Shown here piece after piece: positions 12,004-23,718 of a stretch of DNA of 64,000 nt. The first letter of the stretch is position 1; each line of letters opens with the position of its first letter. The stretch lies in contig NC_088781.1 of NCBI RefSeq assembly GCF_958450345.1, positions 113,663,431-113,727,430 of the forward strand. The letters run 5' to 3'. The notes beneath the pieces are model-generated. The model did no database searches. It saw only the letters and a program-made list of their open reading frames with translations, and was not told the origin of the DNA. Position numbers and translations under genes: made by a program. Origin of the DNA: Calliphora vicina. Taxonomy: Eukaryota > Arthropoda > Insecta > Diptera > Calliphoridae.

Positions 12004-12524
12004 TTTTTTGGTTTTATAAAAATAAATAAACAATTTTAGATATCAGCTTAAATTTAAAAATTAATTGTTAACATTGTTACCAACATAAAAGTGAACAGGT
12101 TTCATAACAATTTCTTTGGTTTTAGCATTCCTCTTGTATTCTGTTTATGGACCATCTCGGCAAACAGTTTAACCTTCATAGGGTCTTCAAAACTACGGAC
12201 GTTAACGATCTGAGGGTCAAATTTGACCCAAATAGAATATAAATAAATGTCGTTGTTCACATTTAAAATTAAATAAAATTCATAAAATATCAAAAATATC
12301 AACCAGTCACTTTTTGAAAAAATTCAATTTTAATTTCAAAATGGGTAAAATTTTAACCAAAATGCCCTACGAGGTTAACGAAAAAAAGGCTTCACTAACC
12401 AATATACAGATTTGATGCACCATGGCTACGTAAGTACAAAAATGATAAAAATTTTCAATTCTAGATTTTTTTAAATTTTTAAGTAAAATTATGAATTTTC
12501 TTAGACATTTCTCCACATACTTAC

Positions 12525-12793
12525 TTAACCTTCGCTTTACCAACACCCACCCGTGTGACCTCTCGGTTTTTATTAGTTTAATAATTTTTTTCATTTTGTT
12601 TCGATTTAAATAATATTTAGATTTAGAAATTTTAGAGTTCTATATAATTTAATAAAAACATTTCAACCTTTTTATAAGGATTTTCGATTTTTTTAAATTT
12701 TGTTCGTCGGATATATGTATAGAAGTGCAGTACCACCCGGGTGGGTATTGGTAAACTATGTACATAAAAAACCTTTGGTAAAGCGAAGGTTAA
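12525..12793. mobile_element. piggyBac-like MITE with TTAA ends
   Basis: TTAA at 12525-12528 and 12790-12793 bound a 261-bp core whose ends are inverted copies of CCTTCGCTTTACCAA. At the left the motif runs straight into CACCCACCCG. At the right the same motif (TTTACCAATACCCACCCG on the minus strand) sits about 25 bp further inside. Outer repeats plus an inner repeat at unequal distances from the two ends, with a TTAA target, is the arrangement known for piggyBac-family ends. It has no coding capacity. Confidence 0.65.
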
Positions 12794-12829
12794 TAATATA
12801 AACCAGAACAATTTCTGCCCTTTTCTATT

Positions 12830-13470
12830 TTTCATGATTTTTTTTAAAACAAAAAAAATAGCTATTTTCACGTAAAATATATATTTTTTGCTTCAATTTG
12901 TTATTATAATTCCGAAACTACAGAGCCGATTGAAGTGCAATATATATGTGAAAATTTGTACATAGTATGGGGAAAATGTATTCAAAATTCAATCATTCGA
13001 AAGAAGAACACAACTACTCAATTTTATGTATATCAAACAAAAAACTAAAATTTTATGAAAATGAGCGAATTCACTTAATTGTGAATAAATTCGAAAATAA
13101 TCAATCGATTTTTATGATCAATATCTCACTTTGTTTCCATTATATGTGGCCTTAAGACAAAGTGATAAGTATGAACAATTTCAGTCGTTTTGGATTTTTC
13201 ATGATTTTTTTAAAACAAAAAAATTCATATTTTCACATAAAAAATATATTTTTTGCTGCAATTTGTTATTATAACTACGAAACTACTGAGCCGATTGAAA
13301 TGCAATATATATGTGAAAATTTGTAAATAGCATGAGGAAAATGTTCTCGTAAATGAGTTAATCGAATGAAGAACGTTAGCTACTCATTTTGTTTCTTTTA
13401 TACATGTGGCTTTGCGATAAAGCAACAATTTCGGCTGTTTTCGATTTTTCATTAGTTTTTTAATAATATC
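12830..13470 (+). repeat. Two diverged tandem units, offset about 365 bp
   Basis: The block CGAAACTACAGAGCCGATTG (about 12913) recurs as CGAAACTACTGAGCCGATTG (about 13279). Each is preceded by a TTTTTTAAAACAAAAAAA run and followed by TGCAATATATATGTGAAAAT and a GGAAAATGT block. No gene was recognised in or around it. Confidence 0.6.
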
Positions 13471-15143
13471 GGACTAATCGTTTTTGAGTTCTCATTACTT
13501 ATGTGGAAAAACGTCTCCATAGAATTTAAAATTTGGACCATATTTGTACTACTGGAACTACAATACATCAAAATTGTGTAGTGATTTAAAATGCCTCTAA
13601 AGTTTTTTCGATTTTGTTGACCTGTGTAATCGATCGTTATAGAAACGGTACATTTACATAGATATTGCTAGTCAAAGTTGGCAATGTGGTCCCTATTTTC
13701 AATCTCAGAGTTGTCCGAAAAGAATCCGAAATGAGAATCTTCCGATATGCCCGATATAGTTGTCATTCATCTTAATTTCCAAAAACATGTTTTTAATATT
13801 TTGTGTTGGAACGAGTGTAATTCAGGTAATTCATATCTTAGATTCGACGCAGCCGAATAATGTTTATACACATTTGATTTCTTTTTCAAAGTTTTTGCAG
13901 ATTTTTATGAAATTTTTGAAATATTAATTTATGAAATCTAAAATTTTTCATCAACTACTGATAACTTACAAATAGAATTCAACTATGACTTTAAGTAAGT
14001 TTCATTGTATGACATTATCAAGTATTACATACTACATATGTATGTATGTACTTACACCATTTACTTCTAAATGTTTGCACAATTTAAAATTGTGCAAATG
14101 CTTTAACAATAATTGGATTTGTGAATTCATTCATTAGTAAAACTTTTCAAATAAAAGCTGCACAAAAAAAAACTTCCAGTTGCTCGTATCTTGTTGAATA
14201 ACTTTTTCAATTAAATGACAAAATGCAACAAAAAAAAAAAATGAAAAAAAATTATATGTTAAATTATACACTTATGTGTGGTAAAATGTCATGTCGATTG
14301 TCAAACCACACAATGCTTGTGCACTTCAAGCATAATTACACACTTTTAACAAATTTCACAAATAACAACAACAACAGCAAAAGTGCAACACCAACAACTC
14401 CAACAAAAAACTGAAAAAAACAACAACAAAAGTTACATAAGCATCAGTAATGCACAATGGTTTTTGGTGATACCAAAAGCCAACCCACACCCACTTAAAA
14501 ATCCTTCGACACACATGCTCACACGGACAAATGCAACAAAATTCAATTAAATGCTCATGAAAACAAAAATGAACAATATAAAAAAAACACATTCAGTAAT
14601 TTACTTTAACTACATTTACTCGTACATACTCGTACATTCGTTTGTTAAATGCAGGAAAAATAAGGAGAAAAATAAAACATCCAGGATACATATAAAAATT
14701 CATCCACTTCATGTAATTATGATGGTGAACACATATATCAACACACTCTCCACATTCAAGTTTATGGCCAAAGGGCTGAATCTTGTAAAATATACAAGTT
14801 TACATGTGTAAATGTTATGAGCTTTAATGTGAACAAATTTAATTCTCATGATTAACGCCTTCTCAGAAATGGTTTGTCTTGTAATTACACACCTAAGCCA
14901 AATTATATAATTTTTTTAGGTTTTGTGTGAGTTTTCACTAACCTTTAATATTTAGGAATAGTTGTAAGGTATTTTGATTGTTTAAATTATATTATGAAGC
15001 GATTTGTAATTATAAACTATTCATTGCATAAGAGTTCTCAAATTTACCAATGGCTCTTCTGATTTTGTTAATATTCATCACAAGCTTTGTATGATTTTAA
15101 AACTGTCACAATTTTATTCACGAATTACTGTTTTAAAAACAAT
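13471..15143. other. No gene; CAA-rich and AT-rich DNA with a short perfect palindrome
   Basis: It contains a degraded helentron 3' hairpin near 13840 (GATTCGACGCAGCCGAATAA). A palindrome at 14074-14098 (TTTGCACAATTT, one base, and the inverted 12-mer) and CAACAACAA runs near 14360-14430 are also present. ORFs across 14220-14810 are low complexity. Confidence 0.5.
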
Positions 15144-15764
15144 GGCCCATAATCATAGTCAAAAATAAAGTACATTTTAAGAGAATTAAACTAGACTTTA
15201 CTTAAGAGTGGAGTTTAGGTCTATAATATACAAGTTAAAGTATACTACTGACGCTGAAGTCGACTCTAAATATAAAACTAGCTGAAGTTGTTTTTAACTC
15301 GTTTAACAACAGCATCTGCTCTTCTTCGCAGAGTAAAAAAGTACGTCACAAAGTAAAAAATGTTTAAGTTACAAGATATTGGTAGAGATTTTGCAATTAT
15401 TGAACAGTTATCAATAAAATTAGTACCAAAATATCGTAATTATGATATTAATCTTATCTTTTCCATTTTTCCACAACAAACAACTTTCTTTCTTTAGATG
15501 TCCCGGTTACTTTTATTGTTTACGTTTTTTGGATTTTTTTTTTTTAATTTGTATGTCAGCTGTTCAGCGTTGCCACTTGTCTGTTTTTTGTTGTATATTG
15601 TATGAAAACATTTGCTACATTTGCGGTGGCACCTAGTTAAAGTCGGTTCAATTTAAAACATACTTTAATTTTGACTATGGTTGTAAATTAAAAAAAAGCA
15701 GGTTTTTATTTTAAAGTTGTTTTAAAAAAGAACCGACTTTAGTGTTTGACTATGATTATGGGCC
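15144..15764. mobile_element. PIF/Harbinger-like MITE, GGCCCATAATCATAGTCAAA ends
   Basis: The left end GGCCCATAATCATAGTCAAA at 15144 is repeated in inverted form up to 15764, a 20-bp terminal inverted repeat. AAT flanks both sides (15141-15143 and 15765-15767), a 3-bp target duplication. Ends starting GGCCC and a 3-bp duplication suggest PIF/Harbinger, although TWA is the usual target. The interior contains no transposase. Confidence 0.6.
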
Positions 15765-17149
15765 AATGTCTCTTATATTAAGTATTTCTTTATTTGAAAG
15801 CATAAAGTTAATGCTCTTTTTCATTTATGTGGAATTTCTTGTCAAGTGAACCAACTTTTGAAATCGATGTCTTCCGATGGTGATGAAATTCAGACACACA
15901 TTATCGGTCAAGAACTGTCTGAGTTAGAAGGGGTAAAAATTCACATTTTGGCCAAACATGTGTTTTTTCTCTAAGTCCATTTTATTTTGTAAAAATTTAA
16001 AAATTATTATCGCAGTCAAATGGAATTGAGTATAAATATGTTACTAAATATATAATATACTTGTTTTAATTATTGGTTTATTCATTAAATTTTTCTGATA
16101 TGGAACAGAAAATGTAGCAAGTCCCAAAAAAGGACCTATAAGATGCAAACGCACTTCTTCTTAGCTGTGATTATTTGTCATTATAAATCATAACAAATAA
16201 TTAATAAAACTCCATTATCAGATTTCAAAATATTTCAAATTATGGATTTTGGAACGTTGTTATTTCTGAAAAGGACTTTGTACACTAAGCTAACGAAATG
16301 AATAATAAAATAAAATTTTAAGAACAAAACACACTAATGAAGTCAAATTGATTGAAAGAAGGTATGCACATCAAATTCAACTTGACGTTTGGTAAAATCA
16401 TCACTAAGTTTATAATGAATCATTATTAAGATTTTGCTTAACTTCTAGAATTCTGCGGAATTTAATTTTTATTGTTTGATTATGTGCAATTTATTCTGAA
16501 AAAGTTTTTAAGTAAACTCATCGTCCTCTACTATTTAAAATCATTGTAATTCTTAAAACTATCAATCTAAATAGGTTCATATTGTAAATCAGCAGTTTAG
16601 GTTTCGAATCAGACCAATAATGTTTGTACAATGAATATAAAAAATGCACAAAACCATGAGATTTCTTAATTTTAAACCTAAATTTTAAAAACCGCTTAAC
16701 CGAGTGATAGAAACCGGATAAACCGGTTAACCGAAAATCAACATTTTAAATTAACCGGTTCGCAAAAAACCGAGATTTCGAAGAAAAACCGGTTTTTCGG
16801 TTAACCGGTTTATAAACACTATGTGGCACAAATAGTTTAGATAACTATTTTTTCAATATTTTTTAAAAAAAAATAATACAATTTTGAATTTTTTTTCGCG
16901 AAATCAAAAACTTTTTTGACTTTTTTCAAAATGACCGATCTTGTTGAAAACTAACTAACCATGGTGCAAATTTCATCACGATCGGAAGACATCGATATCA
17001 TGAATTGGTTCACTTGAAATGAAATTCCTCATATTTAAAACTATGATGCAATAATAGAAAAGGTTATAACATTAAGGAGAGCTTTCAATATTTATCCTTA
17101 CAACGTCGAACTATGAATAAATTGCTTCGCTATTTATACCAACCACAAA
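15765..17149. other. No gene; AACCGGTT-rich hAT-like end at 16690-16825
   Basis: Between 16690 and 16825 there are five or more overlapping copies of ACCGGTTAACCG/AAACCGG. On the minus strand the block starts TAGTGTTTATAAACCGGTTA, the form of a hAT-type end (YAGTGTT). No partner end was located. The remainder shows no coding signal. Confidence 0.4.
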
Positions 17150-17520
17150 AAATACATTGGTCGTAGGACCAAAAAATATATATTTACTATGGGTCCTTCT
17201 AATATTCTAGCTACGTTCCATCTCTCTGTTGAAAGCAAGAACTTAGGTAGACAAAATTTCTCTTACATATTCTTTCGTTGGTCAAAAAGGTAAAAATAAA
17301 TAAATTATTCAAGTAAATCCAGAGTTGTGGACCATAATGAGAGACAACCTCAACAAAAGTAGATTTATTTTTTAAAATATTTTGCTATTTTCTTTAAATA
17401 AATTGCAAACAATACCATACAATTTTTTACATAATGGTTAAAAATAAATAGGTTAAAAATATTATGAATCGGTCCATGATATCCACCAGCATCCATATAT
17501 GGCTCTATGGTAAAACGATA

Positions 17521-19111
17521 CGATGGCGGGTCAAAAAGTTTGTGACTTTTTGAATAATACACAGGTTTTTTGATAAAAAATCATTTTATTTTTCAACATA
17601 GTCTCCTTTGAACTCTTTACACTTTTTCCAAATTTTCTCAAATTTTTGTATTCCTTTGAAAAAATAAGATTTGACGAGGTCATCAAAATACAGGTTGGCT
17701 GATGCGTTTGGCTACATTAAAGCTGAAGCTGGAAATAACTCTTTTTGTACTGCGTGGAAGTTATTCAATCTTTTTCATTTGAAAGCCAATTGAATTGTAT
17801 TAAAAATATTTAATTAGTCTTAGAGATAATGGAATTTAAATGTCCGCCTTACAAAGATGAGGCTGAAATTACATATTACTTAAATAGAATCAAGTTTTCT
17901 GTTGGTAGCGGCTTTCATCTGCGAGAAATTTATTTCATCGTTGGAGTCAAATATCTGTCCGCCGAAACATTTCTTCAGGTTTGGAAACAAGAAATAGTCA
18001 CTCGGGGAAAATATGATGAATGAGAGGGCAATTCGTAGCCTAATTCATAGAATTTTTCTATTGAAACTGCACATGTGTGCGTGCACCTTTTTTGTTCTCA
18101 TTTTTCAATTGTTTTGGATGTAGAGACCACAAGTTGCCGTCCACAACGTTCTGCAAGCATAGCACTGTGGTTCCAAATCAAAATCTAGGTGGACAAAATT
18201 ATGAAAATCGGTATCTTCAGAATTTGAAAAAACTAAGTTTTTTCAGAAGCTGAAAATCTACTCTCCTCCAATACAAATGGGTTTTTCAATTGGACATTTC
18301 GTTTTCTCGACAGAAGCGCCAGAATTTCAACAAATTTTGAATCATATTTTCGTTACTAAATTAGATATATTTCAATTGTTTTACCATATAGAAATTCATA
18401 CTTTAAAACATAGATAAACATTGATATGGGCTTTAACTAAGTGTTATATCTTATATTTATGGGCCTCTCCATTTTCCTGTTATAGTCCTTAAAACATGGG
18501 TCTCAAATATACTGATATTTTTTTTTCTAAGAATGTTATAAAGCTTACCAAAAAAAAGACCGCCGAAGCCCGTCCAATGACTATATACATCATTTAAAGA
18601 AACTTCTGGGGAATGTCTTTGTAAAAAATTGTAGCCGCCAGCACCCGCCAAAATACTTTTTTTTAATTTTTACGGAATGGAATTTTTAGAAATATTTCTT
18701 TATTTATTATTGAATTTTATATATCTAGACCATACTGTAACTTGAAATATAGTAAATACAGATTTTTTTAAAAATTTAGTTTCAGAAACACATGAAAACG
18801 TATTTTTGTTAATTTTTTATTTATTAATAAGTTTTATATGTATATCTAGACCCTACTGTAACTTGAACAAGTTTATATTGATCTTTTAAACATTTTTTTT
18901 GGAATCGGAGATACCAATTCTATATAAAAAGAGCGCCAAATAATTTTGTCCACCTAGATTTTGATTTGGAACCACAGTGGCATAGCCTTGGCTTGAATAG
19001 GATGGCTTTTCCGCAAAAATACAGCTTAATGAGCAGACGAGGCAGTCGGCCGTCAATAGCTGTCAAACACAAACTAAATGAAGCAGCTGGTTTAAACTTT
19101 GACAGGATTGG
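17521..19111 (-). pseudogene. mariner-type element relic, internally deleted
   Basis: On the minus strand KFYELGYELPSHSSYFP (about 18050-18000) is followed by degraded sequence. Near 17700-17585 comes SYFFKGIQKFEKIWKKC and a GDYVEK end. Both are the C-terminal part of a mariner-family transposase (ELGYELLPHPPYSPDLAP-type block and final GIxKLxxRWxKC helix). Stops interrupt the frame and the N-terminal region is barely recognisable. TA flanks the insert (17519-17520 and 19112-19113), and the ends share the phrase GTCAAA(AA)GTTT in inverted orientation. The insert splits a helentron relic and is itself split by the element at 18163-18979. Confidence 0.6.
18163..18979. mobile_element. Non-autonomous TIR element, CACTGTGG ends
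   Basis: An exact 40-bp inverted repeat, beginning CACTGTGGTTCCAAATCAAA, lies at 18163-18202 and inverted at 18940-18979. GCATAG flanks both sides (18157-18162 and 18980-18985), a clean 6-bp target duplication. The 817-bp interior is AT-rich and holds two copies of a CTAGACCNTACTGTAACTTG block about 125 bp apart (18722, 18846). It has no transposase. CACTG ends suggest a CACTA/Transib-like origin, but a 6-bp duplication fits neither exactly, so I leave the superfamily open. Confidence 0.75.
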
Positions 19112-19876
19112 TACTAGCATACATAATAAGTCTACTTCCTAAAATAACTTAAATACGCATAAATCTCTTGTAAATATTGTTAGCATGAAGATCGGTCCTT
19201 AATTGATCATAGCTTCCATATAAGAATCACTTTGGAAAACACATCTTATAAATACTGATTTCTAACCAAAATTTTACATAGAAAAGTAATATGTATGTAA
19301 AAATCAAACTGATAGATTATATAAATATCGGTCAATATTTTATCATAGCCACCATATTAGGTCCTCTGCCGAAAATCTTTTGAATATGCATAAATCTCTT
19401 ACAAGTAACGTAATAAGTTCAAAATTCGATATCAATAATCCTTATGTACGACGTAAAATGGCTGTACCTAATTCTTTGAAGATCGGTCTATTATTGGTCA
19501 TAGCTCCCATAAAGCACCATTCAAGGAAAACACATCAACCTACACAAATGTAGTATAAATATGTATGCAAAAAATCGTAATACTGGATATTATGGCGATC
19601 AGTCCACAATTGGCCATAGCTCCCAAATATGATGCACTTCTGAGAGATGACAATTGATTTGAAAAATTCTTTACTTTCCACCAAAATAATGAGGGGTATA
19701 TTGATTTTTTTATTCCAGTGGTAACACATCGAATTACTGGTTGGGTTTGCTAGTAATACATATGTATGTATGTTAGGCTAGGTCGATTTGTATGAACGAT
19801 CAAAAATACGGAAAATTCTAAGAAAGTTTCCTCAAGAAACTATAGGTCTAAAAACAAATCCTATCTTGAACATTTA

Positions 19877-20139
19877 GGCCCTAATTTTGTAAATCACGTC
19901 ACCAAAGTGATATTTATATGGAAAGCAAAAACAAAATTTCAAAAATTTTAAAAATTTGTTTTTGTTTTATATAAAAATTCTTAACAGAACAAACGCACCA
20001 AAATTCATGCGTTGATTTGCCTTTCATAATTTGAAAACTTTGTATATAAAACAAAAACAAATTTTTAAAATTTTTGAAATTTTGTTTTTGCTTTCCATAT
20101 AAATATCACTTTGGTGACGTGATTTACAAAATTAGGGCC
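19877..20139. mobile_element. Hairpin MITE, PIF/Harbinger-like, TTA duplication
   Basis: Two arms of about 97 bp are perfectly inverted by eye: GGCCCTAATTTTGTAAATCA at 19877 and its complement ending at 20139, separated by about 70 bp. TTA is present on both sides (19874-19876 and 20140-20142), the TWA target of PIF/Harbinger elements. The transcript would form a near-perfect hairpin. Confidence 0.8.
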
Positions 20140-21299
20140 TTATTTTGTCCAATAAAAAAACTATTAAAAATATATATACAGAAATATCAAACAAATTATT
20201 GATAGATCACATTATTTTGTGAAGATACAATAAATAAAATATGGAATAAAAAAAAAAAAAATATCATTGGATAAAAGGCGAAATGCGCAAGATAGGATTT
20301 GATTTTAGACATATGGTTTCTTGGGGAAAATTTCAAGATAAATTCCCAAAACACGCAATCTTTGTACAACTTGAAACATTAAATTTGTTGATAATTTTAT
20401 GCATTTATTTTATTTTTATCATCAGAAAATTTTCAAACCGAATAGAAAACTATTGTAAACACTGAACTTTTCCAAGCAACAAATGTTTTTTTAGCCCTGT
20501 TGCTCTTTAGACATTAATAAGAATTACAATTTTTGTCACCTTCAGTATACATTTTGAAGTAAAACATATCGCTCATTTGCTGCAACAACGTCATAATTAA
20601 AAAAGTCGTTTCGAGGAAAACGGCGTAGAATGTTTTACGACATTTTATTATTTCTTAAATAAATTTTCAACAAATCATGCGATTTCAGAATTAAAACCTG
20701 ATTTAAATAGTAAATATTAATATCTTTCTAATTTGTATTTAACCCAAATTTTAACTTGTCAAATACACGAGAAAACATGAATTTTAATTTTGACGTTTAC
20801 AACAAAAAAAAAAACTCGCATACAAAAAATAATTGACTTTTTTTTAAACTGATAAAACTATATGAAAGAACTAGCTGACCCGGTGCGCTTCGCCACCCCA
20901 ATTAGAAGAAAGAAATAGTACTATCAAGTCTCACTTTGTGAATCTAATTGTAAATGTCTAATTTCATATTTCTGGGTCCATTATTATAGAAAATGCAAAA
21001 TGTGTTCCTAATTTTAAATTTTTATGTTTATTATTATAAAATATTCAAAAAGTACCATTGCAATAAGGAAATAGTACCATTGATTATCACTTTTAAATTC
21101 GCATTCACTAAACCATAACCCGTCAAGCTTGAATTTTAGATTTGTATATCATTTTCTATATTATCAACTAATTTTGTTTCTATAATACTTAAGATTTAAT
21201 AAATTATCACAAAACCGAAACCGTTCGGTTTTTAAGTTTTTAAAACCGAAACCGCGGTTTTGAAATTCTTCGATTTTTTTGGAAAGTCTAGGTCCATTA

Positions 21300-22620
21300 T
21301 TATAGGAAATTCAATAAAAGTACCATTAGAATATATAAAAAGTACCAAAAATCCGCCACTTGTGGTTTCCCACTCACTCGGGTCCATATAAGCTTAATTT
21401 CATGGCTTTAGGTTCATTGGTGTAGAAATTACAAAAAGTACCATTCGAATAAAGAAAAAGTACCAAAAATTCTCCCCTAGAATTCTAACTCACTTAGGAC
21501 CATGTACGCTTAATTTCATGTTTTTAAGTCCATTGCTATAGAAAATTAAAAAAAAGTACCATTAGAATAAACAAAAGGTACCATGAGGTATCCGCTTGAA
21601 TTTTCAATCACTTAGGACCATATACGCTTAGTTTCATATTTAGGTCCATTATATTATAGAAAATTCAAAAAGTACCATTAGAATATAGAAAAAGTACCAA
21701 AAACAACCCACTTGTAGTTTCCCACTCTCTCGGTTCCATATAAGCTTTATTTCATGTTTCTAGGTTCATTGGTGAAGAAATTACAAAAAGTACCAATCGA
21801 ATAAAGAAAAAGTACCACAAAGTCTCCCCATAGAATTCTCACTTACTTAGGACCATATATGCTTAATTTCATGTTTCTAAGTTCATTGTTATAGAAAATT
21901 CAAAAAAGTACTATTAGAATAAACAAAAAGTACCAAAAAGTCTCCCCCTAGAATTCTCACTCACTTAGGACCATATATGCTTAACTTCATATTTCTATGT
22001 CCATTATTACAGAAAATACAAAAAGTACCATTCGAATATAGAAAAAGTACCAAAAAGCAGTCACTTGTAGATTCCCACTCACTCCGGTCTTAATTTCATG
22101 TTTTTAGGTTCATTGGTGAAGAAATTACAAAAAGTACCATTCGAATAAAGAAAAAGTACCAAAAAGTCTCCCCCTAGAATTCTCACTCACTTAGGACCAT
22201 ATATGCTTAATTTCATGTTTCTAAGTCCATAGTTATAGAAAATTCAAAAAGTACCATTAGAATAAAGAAAAAGTACCAAAAAGTCTCCCCCTAGAATTCT
22301 CACTCACTTATGACCATATATGCTTAATTTCATGTTTCTAAGTCCATAGTTATAGAAAATTCAAAAAAGTACCATTAGAATATAGGAAAAGTACCAAAAA
22401 ACCCACACTTGTGGTTTTCCACTCACTCGGTTTATATATAAGCTTTATTTCATGTTTCTAGGTTCATTGGTGAAGAAATTACAAAAAGTACCATTCCAAT
22501 AAAGAAAAAGTACCAAAAAGTCCCCCGCTAGAATCTCACTCACTTAGGACCATATATGTTTAATTTCATGTTTCTAAGTCCATTATTATAGAAATTTCAA
22601 AAAAGTACCATTAGATGAAC
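21300..22620 (+). repeat. Satellite array with about 117-bp monomers in trimers
   Basis: Every monomer has AAAGTACCATTNGAATANAG, AAAAAGTACCAAAAAG and a CTCACTCACTNNGG anchor. Type 1 monomers (CCCACTCACTCGG, then TTCATTGGTGAAGAAATTAC) start near 21371, 21723, 22077 and 22420. Between them lie two type 2 monomers (TCTCCCCCTAGAATTCTCAC, then TTTCTAAGTCCATTNTTATAG). The spacing of type 1 is 352, 354 and 343 bp, so the unit of amplification is a three-monomer block. Confidence 0.75.
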
Positions 22621-23669
22621 AAAAAAGTACCTATAGTTCAGTTCACACATTTTGGTACCTAAATATTATCCCCTATTCCTAACACTAACTTCACTCAAAT
22701 AAATATCAGCTAACTTTAATGTCGATAACTGAAATAATTTAAAATTTTAAAAAAGTACCATTAGGAGAAAAGTACCAATTTCCCTTTTCTTACTTGAACA
22801 CCCCTCAAGTTTGAAATTTAAAAATATTCCATTTTGCCAAAATTGTTTATGCTATAGGCATGTATCAAAATATTAAAATCTGTGTTAATGTGCCCAAGAA
22901 TAAATATGTTTTAAAAAAAGTACCAAACTGTTTACCCGGATTTGGCCCAATATACACCTTGGTACTCGAGTTGCAAATAACACGCTGTTAGTTAATTTTT
23001 GTATGAATCCAGGAACCAACGTTAAAAAAATTATCAAAATTGGCTTAATAATTTCAAATATAATGTATTTTCCCGATTTTATCCCCTTTTTGGTACCTTT
23101 TTTATCCCCATTGAGGTGGTACAATTTCATTCAAATAAATTTCTGTAACGTGGTGGGAGCTCATAATAAAATATTCGTATGTCTATGTCAAATTATAGAA
23201 AAACATATTTTATGAAAAAGTACCAAAAATTAACACAATTTTTATCCCTTAAAGGTTCGAATTTCCAAAAAGTACCAAACTTATATTTTTTATTTTTTGT
23301 TAATTAAAGAATACGATTTAAAATTTGTTTCTATGTTTATTGGTTTAAAAGATACATAGGGTGCAAAAAAAGTACCAAAATACAGTTTTTACCCGTTTTC
23401 CCCCCTAAAAGTTTCGAATTTCCAAAAAGTACGAAACACCTGTCAGCTTATTTTTTAAATGGAGTAACATGCTATTTTAAGTTTTTTTGTATCTTTAGTA
23501 GTTTTGAAGATATAAGGTTACCGAATTTACCCGTTTTTACCCTTTTTTACTCCCTAAACGTTCGAATTTCCAAAAATCCCTTCTTATCGGATCGTTTTGG
23601 AGAGGGAGGAACCCACAGTTAAAATTTCGTGATTCTAGCTTCAGCCGTTTGGGCTGTGCGATGATGAAT

Positions 23670-23718
23670 CAGTCAGTCAGTCAGTCAGTCAGTCAGTCAG
23701 TCAGTCAGTCAGTCAGTA
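23670..23718 (+). repeat. (CAGT)12 microsatellite
   Basis: About twelve uninterrupted CAGT units lie between GATGATGAAT and AACGTTACTC. It sits near the right end of repeat D1, the usual place of such a run in this family, to judge from its CTCTTTTATATATATAGATT tail. Confidence 0.85.

Larger units (their letters stand above)
17150..19720 (+). mobile_element. Degraded family A helentron-like relic, split by a later insertion
   Basis: The part before 17520 carries the family phrase GGTCCATGATATCCACCAGC and a GGCTCTATGG block. The part after 19112 resumes with the central array: CATAGCTTCCATATAAGAAT near 19208, CATAGCCACCATATTAGG near 19346, CATAGCTCCCATAAAG near 19499 and GCCATAGCTCCCAAATATG near 19613. 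The order of blocks matches A1/A2, with the 17521-19111 insert between them. Ends are not preserved. Confidence 0.6.

Noticed and set aside
17829..18023. 64-aa plus-strand ORF
   Set aside because: It lies antisense to the C-terminal transposase remnant of the mariner relic at 17521-19111.
21300..23400. Regularly spaced GTACC repeats resembling a CRISPR-like array
   Set aside because: The 'spacers' are themselves repeated and the monomers are about 117 bp. This is a satellite in a eukaryotic genome, not a CRISPR array.
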